From assembly GCF_014638275.1 (NCBI RefSeq), contig NZ_BMFJ01000002.1, positions 868,001 through 932,000 on the forward strand: a stretch of 64,000 nt of DNA, in the 5' to 3' direction. The position numbers and the translations under genes were made by a program. The notes beneath the pieces were generated by a model. It had not been told where the DNA came from and did not search any database. It was given only the letters and a program-made list of their open reading frames with translations. Positions 53,394 to 61,325 of the stretch are shown piece by piece. The stretch is from Primorskyibacter flagellatus. GTDB taxonomy: Bacteria; Pseudomonadota; Alphaproteobacteria; Rhodobacterales; Rhodobacteraceae. How positions within the stretch are numbered: position 1 is the first letter of the stretch; each line of letters begins with the position of its first letter.

Positions 53394-54803
53394 TCAGAAC
53401 TCCGTCTTTTCGAAAACGCGCCAGCGGCTGTTCTCGTAGATTTCACTGTAACCCGAAAGCCGGTTCTGGGCGAGGGCCGGAAACCGGCGCAGCACCCTGT
53501 CGGTCACGGTCTCTCCCTCGGCCATGCGCGGCACGAGGATATAGCGGGCCTGCGGCAGGCCACCCTCCAGCGCCCAGTCATAGGCCGGCTGCCCCGCGAT
53601 GAGGAGGCCCCGGACGTTGTGCAGCGTCGTGACCATGTCCGGATTGCGTTCGACGTCCAGCATGATGCCGCTCCTGCCGGTCAGGAACGCGGCGGCCTGC
53701 TGCGTTGGCTGGTCGGCCTGCGTGCCCTGGCCCGAGATGGCGCGCGCCCAGTCCCGCGTTTCGGGCACGCTGGTCAAGCGCATGATCAGCACCGATTGCG
53801 CCAGCGCGAAGGCCAACAGCGCCACGATGACCGGTTCACGCAGGCGTCCCGAGGGCCAGAAGCGGAGGGCCGTCACCGCCACGCCAAGCATGGGGGCCAT
53901 GGCGATCAGCGGGTCGCCTTCGACATTCAGCCCGAGGTTCAGCAGATAGGCCCCCCCGATCGTGCCCGCCGCGGCCATAACCGGCATGAACAGGCGCGGG
54001 GTCCGGATGTTGCGCAGCGCGGCAACGATCACGATAGGGCCGAGACCCGAGAGGATCAGCAGATGCTCCGCGGTGCCGACCGGGTTCGGCGTTTCCAGCA
54101 GTTGCGGCACGAGAGAGCTGTTGAAGATCAGGCTGACGAAATACAGCGACCCGATGGCCGCCGCGACCGGATAGAACATGGCGAAAAGATAGCCGCTGGC
54201 CGAGGCGGTGATCATGCTGGGCCGGGCCGCCACGATCAGGAATGGCAGGGCGCCAAGGCTGATCAGCAGCCCGTAGCTGTCCGAAAGCGCCACGATCATC
54301 AGCCCGACCGCGACCTTCATCATGTCGGGCGCATTGCCGGTCAGCCGCAGGTGAACGATGCCGCGGGCAAACAGCCATGTCCCGAGGATCGTCAGAATGG
54401 TTTCCGGCCCGTCCGCCAGCGCGCGCAGGAAGAACGGGTTCAGCCCCAGAAGCGCCACCGCCAGCAGGCTTCCCGCGACGCTCATCCCCGCGACACGGTG
54501 CAGGTTGGCGAACCACAGCAGCAGGATCAGCGCGCCGGCCACGGCGGCCAGGATGAACGGCACGGGGACAAGGTGATCGCCCGGCCAGGATTGAAGCGCC
54601 AGCGTCAGCGCATAGGGCACCGGCGGATAGAAGGCGTCGGAGGCGGTGAAGGTCCCCGGCCCGTCGATCTGCACGATGGCCTTCGCCCAAAGCTCTGTCA
54701 CATCGTCCGAGGTGAAGCCCTGCGCCTCGGTCCAGCCAAGGCAGAGCAGGAGGGCAAGGAACACCGGCAGCCCGGCGGCGAGCCATGTGGCGGTGCGGGT
54801 CAT
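53394..54803 (-). CDS. Polytopic membrane protein, putative GT-C type glycosyltransferase
   Basis: A 469-residue protein with about ten membrane helices and a soluble C-terminal domain (about 360-469). The first loop, after helix one, holds an acidic motif FTSDDVTELWAKA, in the place where GT-C (GT39/ArnT-like) enzymes keep their catalytic Asp, followed by FYPPVPYALTLALQSWPG. This suggests transfer from a polyprenyl-linked sugar on the periplasmic side. Its start overlaps the GT2 stop by four bases. Alternatives are a polymerase or flippase-like role; family membership is not certain. Confidence 0.65.
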   Translation of the reverse strand: MTRTATWLAAGLPVFLALLLCLGWTEAQGFTSDDVTELWAKAIVQIDGPGTFTASDAFYPPVPYALTLALQSWPGDHLVPVPFILAAVAGALILLLWFANLHRVAGMSVAGSLLAVALLGLNPFFLRALADGPETILTILGTWLFARGIVHLRLTGNAPDMMKVAVGLMIVALSDSYGLLISLGALPFLIVAARPSMITASASGYLFAMFYPVAAAIGSLYFVSLIFNSSLVPQLLETPNPVGTAEHLLILSGLGPIVIVAALRNIRTPRLFMPVMAAAGTIGGAYLLNLGLNVEGDPLIAMAPMLGVAVTALRFWPSGRLREPVIVALLAFALAQSVLIMRLTSVPETRDWARAISGQGTQADQPTQQAAAFLTGRSGIMLDVERNPDMVTTLHNVRGLLIAGQPAYDWALEGGLPQARYILVPRMAEGETVTDRVLRRFPALAQNRLSGYSEIYENSRWRVFEKTEF

Positions 54804-56728
54804 GCGCCAGCCCCCCCTGCCTGCGCCGGGGCGATGTCCGGGTCGGCCATCCCGGGCCCGTCCATCTGCGCATCCGCCAGCTCCGCCGCGGTATGTTTCG
54901 ACAGCCCGTGCTGCGTCTTTTCCCAGTAGAACGGGTTAGAGATCAGCTGCCACAGCGCCTTGTAGGCGGCCACGGTCATCAGCACCCAGTATCCGACGAC
55001 GGTGATCCCCCAGGGGGCAAGGTCGGTCCATCGCCTCCGGAAGGGCGCGACCATGGTCAGGTAGATCAGCAGCCCGTTGCCCGCCAGCAGGTTGATCAGT
55101 GACAGGTACAGGACGGGCAGCGGGAAATAGGGTTCGATGGCATCGGCACCCACCACCATCCACACCCCGAAAATCGCCCAGAAGATCGGGTTGAGCAGGC
55201 CCGACAGGATCGTCCCGCCGATGAAGAAGACAAAACCGAAGACCCCGGCGGATCCGACCGACCGCCACAGATGCACCGGACGGCGCGAATGGACGAGGAA
55301 GGTCTGCATATACCCCTTGATCCAGCGCGACCGCTGCCGGATCCAGTTCGGGATGGAGACATTCGCCTCTTCGTAGGTCGTGCTGTCGATCACCCCGACG
55401 CGGTAGCCCTTCTGCGTCAGCCGGATGCCAAGGTCGGCATCTTCGGTCACGTTGAAGGGATCCCAGGCGTTCAGATCGCGCAGAACGTCGATGCGGAAAT
55501 GGTTCGAGGTGCCGCCAAGCGGGATCGGCACGCCCATGCGTTCCAGCCCCGGCAGCATCAGGTCGAACCAGAGCGAATAATCCAGCGTGAACATCCGTGT
55601 CAGCCAGTTTTCCCGCGCGTTGTAATAGTTCAGGCGGCACTGGATGCAGGCGGTGTCGGGGGAGGACTGGTTGAAGGCCGCGACGACCTTGCGCAGCTGG
55701 TCCGGCTCCGGTTTGTCCTCGGCATCGTAGATGACAAGCAAATCGCCATGCGCATACCGCAGCGCGTAATTGCAGGCCTTGGGCTTCGTTTGTGGATGCG
55801 AGGGCGGGACACGCACGATCTCGAAAACGCCTTCGAGGTCGAGCTTTTCTGCCGCCTCGATCGTGTCGTGGTCGCCTTCCTCCAGCACGATCTTGATGTC
55901 CAGCTTGGCCAACGGATAGTTCAGGTTGCGCAGGGCCTGAGCGAGGATCGGCAGAACCTCCGGCTCGCGGAACATCGGCACCAGAACGGTATAGGCGGGC
56001 AGGTCTTCGTCCCTGAGCAGCTGCGCCTCTGCCGCGATGGCGCGGGAGGATGTCTCCTGCGCCGCGCCGCCGATCCACACGAGCAGCCCCTTGAACAGGA
56101 AATTGCCGGTGTAGAAGACCGTCAGACAGACGTTGAGCACGATCAGCGTCGCCACCGGCGCAAAGGCAAGACCCAGAAGAAACAGGCTGAGCACGGCGTA
56201 GATCAGCAGCACCTGCGGCGGCGTGACGACCTGCTGCGCGGACATGTCCGGATCCTGTTCAGCGAGCGCAAAGACCGCGTCATGGGAATGCCGGTCGCGG
56301 AACGCCTGTTGCAACGCGGCGGAGATCTGAAGATGCGTGGCGACGACAATGCGCGACCGCGGGCCGTAGGTGTCGCGGATGTGCAGCAGCGACTGCGGGC
56401 CGGGCCGTGAGGTCGCCACGGTGACGATGCCGCCCTCCTCTTTCAGGGGGATCGTGGCAAAGCGGTTCATCACGGCCGGATCGAAGCACCGCACCAGATC
56501 GTCGTTCGCCGGCTCAGAGGTCAGATCGACCAGCGGCAGGTCGTGGTAGGTGGCAATCTGGGCGTAAAGCTCCTGCGTGGTCAGCCAGCGCCGGGACAGC
56601 AGCACCTGGACGAGCGAGACGTTCCAGCCCTCTGCCAGATCCTCGGCCGCGACAAGCTGATCGACCGTAAGGGCGCCGCGTTCGAGAAGCAGTGTCCCGA
56701 TGGCCTCGCTTTCGGCGTCCAGTGCCAT
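54800..56728 (-). CDS. Processive GT2 synthase with N-terminal GspE-N/MshEN-type domain
   Basis: A 642-residue membrane glycosyltransferase. Residues 1-110 match a GspE-N/MshEN module (AIGTLLLERGALTVDQLVAA, then LLSRRWLTTQEL and YHDLPLVDL). Two helices (about 171-222) precede a GT-A domain with PMFREPE, DAED at 335-338, TED at 428-430 and QRSRW at 465-469, the signature of processive synthases such as cellulose, hyaluronan and NfrB-type enzymes. Several C-terminal helices follow, and there is no PilZ domain. MshEN domains can bind c-di-GMP, but the leading Arg of the RLG motif is Ala here. A BcsB-like gene is just upstream (6-base gap). Confidence 0.88.
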   Translation of the reverse strand: MALDAESEAIGTLLLERGALTVDQLVAAEDLAEGWNVSLVQVLLSRRWLTTQELYAQIATYHDLPLVDLTSEPANDDLVRCFDPAVMNRFATIPLKEEGGIVTVATSRPGPQSLLHIRDTYGPRSRIVVATHLQISAALQQAFRDRHSHDAVFALAEQDPDMSAQQVVTPPQVLLIYAVLSLFLLGLAFAPVATLIVLNVCLTVFYTGNFLFKGLLVWIGGAAQETSSRAIAAEAQLLRDEDLPAYTVLVPMFREPEVLPILAQALRNLNYPLAKLDIKIVLEEGDHDTIEAAEKLDLEGVFEIVRVPPSHPQTKPKACNYALRYAHGDLLVIYDAEDKPEPDQLRKVVAAFNQSSPDTACIQCRLNYYNARENWLTRMFTLDYSLWFDLMLPGLERMGVPIPLGGTSNHFRIDVLRDLNAWDPFNVTEDADLGIRLTQKGYRVGVIDSTTYEEANVSIPNWIRQRSRWIKGYMQTFLVHSRRPVHLWRSVGSAGVFGFVFFIGGTILSGLLNPIFWAIFGVWMVVGADAIEPYFPLPVLYLSLINLLAGNGLLIYLTMVAPFRRRWTDLAPWGITVVGYWVLMTVAAYKALWQLISNPFYWEKTQHGLSKHTAAELADAQMDGPGMADPDIAPAQAGGAGA

Positions 56729-56734
56729 CGCGAC

Positions 56735-58690
56735 TTACGACCCCTGTGTGCCGCGTCGGCTGCGATAGATGCGCTGGAACACGATCAGCACGATGAGGGT
56801 CAGCAGAACCCAGGCCCCGCCGACGATCCACGGGCGATACTTGGCGAGGATCTGGGCAAGCGTCGTGCGGTCGGGATAGCTCACCTCGAGCACCGGATTG
56901 GTCCGGGCCGAGGTCGCGACGATCAAGCCCTCCTCACCGATCAGCGCCAGGTCGCCCCGGTTCAGGATCAGCGGTGTGTCGACGCTCGGCGCCGGTGCGG
57001 GGCCGGTGCCGGGACGCAGCCAGAGCCCCTCCTGCCCGGCGCGGGTGACGATCTGGGCCACGCCAAGACGCTCCAGCGACTCGCCCGCGAACATGACCTC
57101 GCCGTTGGTATTTCTGATCTCGACCCGCCCCTGATCGAAGGTGATGGCCGGTTCGTCTTCCCCCGGCGCGGTGGCGGAAATGACGAGGAAAGGCAGGCCC
57201 GGTTCAATGGCGGTCAATTCGGCGCGGGGCAGGATCGTCGCGCGGTCGGGGATCATGCTGCCCGCAACGCCCGTGATCCACGGCAGCGCCTCGTCAAAAC
57301 TCATGTCGAGGGCGGGGTCCAGAACCACCTGCACACCCGCGCCGAAATCCTGACGAAGCGTGAAGAAATGGCTGTTTCGCCCGTCCGCATCGGTCAGGCG
57401 CAGGGCACTTCCCGGCAGGATCTGCGCCGGGTATCCCTGCGGCTTGAACCGGCATTCCCCGCCCGAGGGCTGGCGCTGGATCGCGATGCGCAGCTGGTTG
57501 TCGCGCCCGATCAGCCCGCGCGGGACGTCAAAGCTCAGCCGTTCGGGCACACCGTCCGGCAGCGGGCGATTCCCGAGGAGGGTTTCGTTCAGATAGACAG
57601 AGGCCGTCGCGCCTCGCCCCTCCGCGTCCAGCGCCGCCGCCATGACCAGATCGACCGAGGCCACGGTCTTGCCCGGCGGCAGGTCGGAGGACTGGAACGG
57701 CACCAGCACGTTTTCGGTCGAAACCACGTCGCGCGGGCTGAGATCGGCGCTGAGACCGGCGAGCGGCAGCAGATCGGGCGATGGATCGGCCGGATCGACG
57801 GCAGAGGTGATCGCGGTGTCGCCCCCGGCCAGCCCCGACCATGCAGAGGCCAGTTGCCACAGGCCGACCTGCGGATCGGACCCGCGCAATTGCAACGCGG
57901 GAAATCCGGAGGAGCCGTCCACCGCCATTTCGGATTGTGCGCCCGAGGCCGCGATGCCGATGGTCATCGCACCTTCGGCCCACTCCGGTCCCTCGGTCGC
58001 GGCACCCGCGCCGAACTGCACCTGCCCCGTTTCGGCGCCGAACAGCGCCGCCGCGCGGGTGGCAACGGCCAGACGCGCCAGCGAAGGCTCCTCCGGCAGG
58101 GTCACCCGAGTCACGGCGGGGCGGAACCCGGCGAACAGGGCGGGCGAGGTGATGCCAGCGGGGTCGAGCTCCATCGTCACCGCAGACCCGGGGCCGATAT
58201 CGACAAAATCGCCCGAGGCGCGTTCGTCGACACAGACCCGGTCGGTGAAGGCGCCGGAATAGGTCAGCCCGACCGACAGAAATCCGCCAGACACATCGGA
58301 GGGCTGGAACTCCACCTCCAGGCGAAGCGTTTCCGTCGCATTGCCAAGGGCCCGGGTGGCGACCGGACGGCCGCCGATCGCGACCTGAATGTAGCGGTCG
58401 ACCGGAACCGTCGCCCCATGCCGGATATCAAGCGTGACGGTGCCGCCCCGCAGCGGCGCGGTGTCGGGGATCGGCACGAAGACGGTGTTCTGGCCGGACA
58501 ACTGGCGGAACGACAGACCGTTGCCGAAGCCCAGATCCGCCAGCGTAATGCTGCGGCGGATACCGTCGACCTCGGCCGGAGCCGCGGAAGCGGTCGCCTC
58601 ACTTTCTGGTGCCGGGGGCGCGGATGTCTGGGCCTGCGCGGTGATCGGCATCATGGCGAGGGCCGCCAACAGGGCTTTGGTCGGCGTCAT
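56735..58690 (-). CDS. BcsB-like periplasmic, membrane-anchored polysaccharide synthase subunit
   Basis: A 651-residue protein with signal peptide (cut near ITAQAQ, residue 21), a large periplasmic part of repeated carbohydrate-binding and flavodoxin-like modules, and one C-terminal membrane helix (about 622-642, PWIVGGAWVLLTLIVLIVF). This is the layout of BcsB, which guides the growing glucan from BcsA; segments such as LRGGTVTLDIRHG and SLNxTLLG-like VYLNETLLGNRPL support it. Its helix would pack against the GT2 protein encoded next. No BcsC, BcsZ or BcsD gene is present. Its ATG overlaps the hpt stop. Confidence 0.85.
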   Translation of the reverse strand: MTPTKALLAALAMMPITAQAQTSAPPAPESEATASAAPAEVDGIRRSITLADLGFGNGLSFRQLSGQNTVFVPIPDTAPLRGGTVTLDIRHGATVPVDRYIQVAIGGRPVATRALGNATETLRLEVEFQPSDVSGGFLSVGLTYSGAFTDRVCVDERASGDFVDIGPGSAVTMELDPAGITSPALFAGFRPAVTRVTLPEEPSLARLAVATRAAALFGAETGQVQFGAGAATEGPEWAEGAMTIGIAASGAQSEMAVDGSSGFPALQLRGSDPQVGLWQLASAWSGLAGGDTAITSAVDPADPSPDLLPLAGLSADLSPRDVVSTENVLVPFQSSDLPPGKTVASVDLVMAAALDAEGRGATASVYLNETLLGNRPLPDGVPERLSFDVPRGLIGRDNQLRIAIQRQPSGGECRFKPQGYPAQILPGSALRLTDADGRNSHFFTLRQDFGAGVQVVLDPALDMSFDEALPWITGVAGSMIPDRATILPRAELTAIEPGLPFLVISATAPGEDEPAITFDQGRVEIRNTNGEVMFAGESLERLGVAQIVTRAGQEGLWLRPGTGPAPAPSVDTPLILNRGDLALIGEEGLIVATSARTNPVLEVSYPDRTTLAQILAKYRPWIVGGAWVLLTLIVLIVFQRIYRSRRGTQGS

Positions 58691-59061
58691 ATGTTGTCGC
58701 TCCCGTCGCTGGATTGATCCGCGTTTGCTGTTGAAAGTATGTCGAAAAGTACGACTTCAATCATGAACAGCGATTCCTCGTCATACGGGATGTTCTTGAC
58801 GTCGGCCTCTTCGGCGATGCCCAGAGCCCGCCGGACCGATTTTTCTATGGCCGAAAGCTCCAGCATGGCGGCGGTTCCGGCCATGTCGTGAAGCAGGCGA
58901 TGCACCTTGCGCTGTTGCGTCTCGTTCGCGCCGGGGTCTGCAGTCTGACGCGCGGCCTGGCGGATGGTTTCGATGCGTTCGGGCAGGTTGTCGATGAACC
59001 GGGCCCGGGTCTTTGCGACACGCTGTTCAAACGTTTCGTCTGACTCCGTCAAGGCGAACAC
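58687..59061 (-). CDS. Histidine phosphotransfer (Hpt) domain protein
   Basis: A 124-residue all-helical protein. The Hpt signature is VHRLLHDMAGTAAMLEL with His58 as phospho-site and the small residues after it needed for docking; the rest has the amphipathic helices of a four-helix bundle. It starts at GTG 59059-59061 because no ATG fits. It heads the polysaccharide gene string (ATGA overlap with the BcsB-like gene), suggesting that the relay between the sensor kinase and the two receivers runs through it. Confidence 0.85.
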   Translation of the reverse strand: MFALTESDETFEQRVAKTRARFIDNLPERIETIRQAARQTADPGANETQQRKVHRLLHDMAGTAAMLELSAIEKSVRRALGIAEEADVKNIPYDEESLFMIEVVLFDILSTANADQSSDGSDNI

Positions 59062-59284
59062 CTTTAAATCTGGTACAACTTCCGATGGTTATTTTAGTCG
59101 TCCGATCGGGAAATGGACAGTGGGGGAGGGAGGCATGCACGGAACCTCCGCATTGCTGCAACACTGGCGGCCAAGTAAGGCGAGGATATGGCGGCATCAT
59201 CACGCCGTCATTCGCCACCAGTGGCCGGTGTGACAGCAGACATCGCGCAGCCGGAGGGTGCGGGCTTGTCCGGCAATCTTCAGC
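59062..59284 (-). promoter_or_regulatory. Leader region of the polysaccharide/phosphorelay gene string
   Basis: About 220 bases upstream of the GTG start of the Hpt gene. It contains the most AT-rich short stretch of the neighbourhood (59069-59095), including, on the minus strand, a TAAAAT box near 59091-59096 that could be a -10 element; the -35 match (TGTCCA) is poor. I could not define an operator. The region beyond 59150 shows no gene. Confidence 0.35.
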
Positions 59285-59716
59285 TCACAGGCACAGTGTT
59301 TCAAAGGCGGCGCGGCGGGCGCCTTCGATCGGCACGGGGCGGTGCGTGGCCCGGTCGACGTAGACATGGACGAAAAAGCCCTCGGCCGCCGCTTCGGGTT
59401 CGTCATTGCGGAAAAGGCCCACCTCGAACCGGACCGAGGACGACCCGATCCTGGCGATCCGCAGCCCGGCGTGCACGACATCGGGAAACTGCATCTCTGC
59501 GAAGTACCTGCAGCCGGTTTCCACCACCAGTCCGTAGCTGTCGCTGGTCATCGGGTCGAGCACCCCCTGTTCGATTAGCCAGCCGTTCACGGCGGTATCG
59601 AACAGAGAGTAATGCACCACGTTGTTCATGTGGCCATACATGTCGTTGTCCATCCAGCGGGTCTGGATCGGGCGGAAGGCGGCGAACTGGTCGCGGGTCG
59701 GACGGGGTGCGGCCAT
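59285..59716 (-). CDS. Acyl-CoA thioesterase of the 4HBT hot-dog family
   Basis: A 143-residue hot-dog-fold thioesterase. The catalytic region RWMDNDMYGHMNNVVHYSLFDTAVN (Asp in DNDMYGH) is the 4-hydroxybenzoyl-CoA thioesterase signature, followed by VVETGCRYFAEMQFPD and RFEVGLF. The substrate is probably a small or medium acyl-CoA. The ATG at 59714-59716 overlaps the alcohol dehydrogenase stop by one base (TGATG), so it is co-translated with that gene. Confidence 0.92.
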   Translation of the reverse strand: MAAPRPTRDQFAAFRPIQTRWMDNDMYGHMNNVVHYSLFDTAVNGWLIEQGVLDPMTSDSYGLVVETGCRYFAEMQFPDVVHAGLRIARIGSSSVRFEVGLFRNDEPEAAAEGFFVHVYVDRATHRPVPIEGARRAAFETLCL

Positions 59717-60870
59717 CACCACGCCGCCCGGTAGATCGTCAGGGCATCCTGTTCGGACACGGCGCGCGGATTGTTCACCAGCAGGCGTTGTTGCAGCATG
59801 GCGTCGCTGGCCATCTTCTCCAATGCGCTTTCGGGGATGTCGACGTCGCGAAGACGGGTGGGCATCTTCAGTTCCGTCGCCAGATCGGCCAGCGCCTCGA
59901 TGAAGGCGGAACAGCGGGCCTGCGCGCCCTCGACCCTGTCCAGTTCGGGGAAGGCGTCCGCCGCGATCTCCGCGTAAAGCGCATAGGCCTCGGGCGCGTT
60001 GAAGCGCAGCACATGCGGCAGGACTAGCGCGTTGGACAGACCGTGCGGCACGTGGAAGGTGCCGCCGATCGGATAGGCCAGCGCATGCACCGCGGCGACC
60101 GGAGAGTTGGCAAAGGCCTGACCGGCCAGCATCGACCCCAGAAGCATGGCGCCTCGTGCCTCAACATTGCCGGGTTCGGTCACGACGGTACGGATGTTGG
60201 CGCCCAAAAGCCGCAGCGCTTCGCGCGCCAGCATCCGGCTGAGCGGGTTGTTGTTGGCGCTGGCAGAGGCATAGGCCTCGATCGCGTGCACCATCGCATC
60301 GACCCCGGTGGCCGCGGTGATGGCGGCCGGCAGGCCAAGCGTCAGGTCGGCGTCCAGCACTGCGATGTCGGGCAGGATCACCGGCGAGGATACGCCGCGC
60401 TTTTCCTCCGCCCCCACGGTGATGATCGAAACCGGCGTCACCTCGGACCCGGTCCCGGCCGTGGTCGGCACCAGCACCAGCGGCAGGCGGGGTCCCTTGG
60501 CCTGTCCAACACCCCAGGCTTCATCCAGATCCTCGCCGGAGCCCAGCAGAAGCGCTGCGACCTTGGCCACGTCCAGCGACGACCCGCCGCCGAAACCCAC
60601 GACGCCCGTGCAGCCCTCGCCCGCCGCGACCGCTTTCTCCAGCGTCCCGCGCGAGGGGTCGGCCTCCACCTGATCGAAGACGATCACCTCATGCCCGGCG
60701 TCCTGCAGGGATGCCAGACCCTTGTCGCAAAGCCCCAGCTTGCGCAGCCCCGGATCGGTGACGAACAGAATCTTGTCACCCAGCAGCTTGCCCGCGACCG
60801 CCGCCAGTTCGGACGACGCCCCCGGACGGAAGACAATGGACTTCGTGGTGTTGAAGGTGAATGGCAGCAT
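59716..60870 (-). CDS. Iron-containing (group III) alcohol dehydrogenase
   Basis: A 384-residue group III dehydrogenase: NAD-binding GFGGGSSLDVAKVAALLL (about residues 92-109), PTTAGTGSEVTPVSII, and the metal-binding His-rich segment VHALAYPIGGTFHVPHGLSNAL, with an upstream Asp. Start MLPFTFNTTKSIVF chosen because CGGGGACC precedes it; a 14-residue extension upstream is not conserved. Substrate unknown; pairs with a thioesterase, which may point to short-chain acid or aldehyde metabolism. Confidence 0.93.
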   Translation of the reverse strand: MLPFTFNTTKSIVFRPGASSELAAVAGKLLGDKILFVTDPGLRKLGLCDKGLASLQDAGHEVIVFDQVEADPSRGTLEKAVAAGEGCTGVVGFGGGSSLDVAKVAALLLGSGEDLDEAWGVGQAKGPRLPLVLVPTTAGTGSEVTPVSIITVGAEEKRGVSSPVILPDIAVLDADLTLGLPAAITAATGVDAMVHAIEAYASASANNNPLSRMLAREALRLLGANIRTVVTEPGNVEARGAMLLGSMLAGQAFANSPVAAVHALAYPIGGTFHVPHGLSNALVLPHVLRFNAPEAYALYAEIAADAFPELDRVEGAQARCSAFIEALADLATELKMPTRLRDVDIPESALEKMASDAMLQQRLLVNNPRAVSEQDALTIYRAAW

Positions 60871-61325
60871 TTCGGGTCCCCGCATTGTCCTTGGCATCGG
60901 CTTGGGCGTCACGAAGCTTGAACAGCATTATCCCGTCACACCCCGTGCGCAGGATCTCGGTAACCGCCAAAGCGCCCGCAGGCAACTTGCAGGATGACGC
61001 GGTCCGGGCACTGAATTTGCGGTCGCCCTCCGTGGTCGGCGTCTCCATACCCCACCCCGTCGACGTCAGCCTGCGCCGATTCCTGACCTTTTTGAGGATC
61101 ACCCCCAACCGGTCGCAACGGGAGCCCGATCCGGATGGGGGACCGGTCCGATGCATGTTTTTTCCGCGCGTCACGCCAAAGTCGGGGTCGATTCCGAATT
61201 GGGACTTGACGGATCCACCCGTAGTTCGTGCAAAGTGCGCATATCGGCCTATAGTGCGACATGCGCACTTCCGGTATAAAACAGCGCCTTCGCCACGGAA
61301 GCAGGGGCGCACAGGGAGACCAAAC
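60871..61325. other. Long divergent intergenic region
   Basis: 455 bases between the leftward alcohol dehydrogenase and the rightward substrate-binding protein gene. I see no gene with a ribosome binding site in either strand. It contains a short perfect palindrome GGACCGGTCC (about 61139-61148), a T6 run after it, and the inverted repeat listed next. It should contain promoters for both flanking genes. Confidence 0.6.
61234..61269. promoter_or_regulatory. Inverted repeat upstream of the ABC substrate-binding protein gene
   Basis: Two perfect 9-base arms, AGTGCGCAT (61234-61242) and ATGCGCACT (61261-61269), separated by 18 bases, i.e. centres 27 bases apart, with a further AGTGCG half copy at 61253-61258. 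A TTGACG box lies at 61206-61211 and TATAGT at 61250-61255. The repeat sits 57 bases before the ATG, where an operator would be expected. No adjacent regulator gene is seen in the window. Confidence 0.5.
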
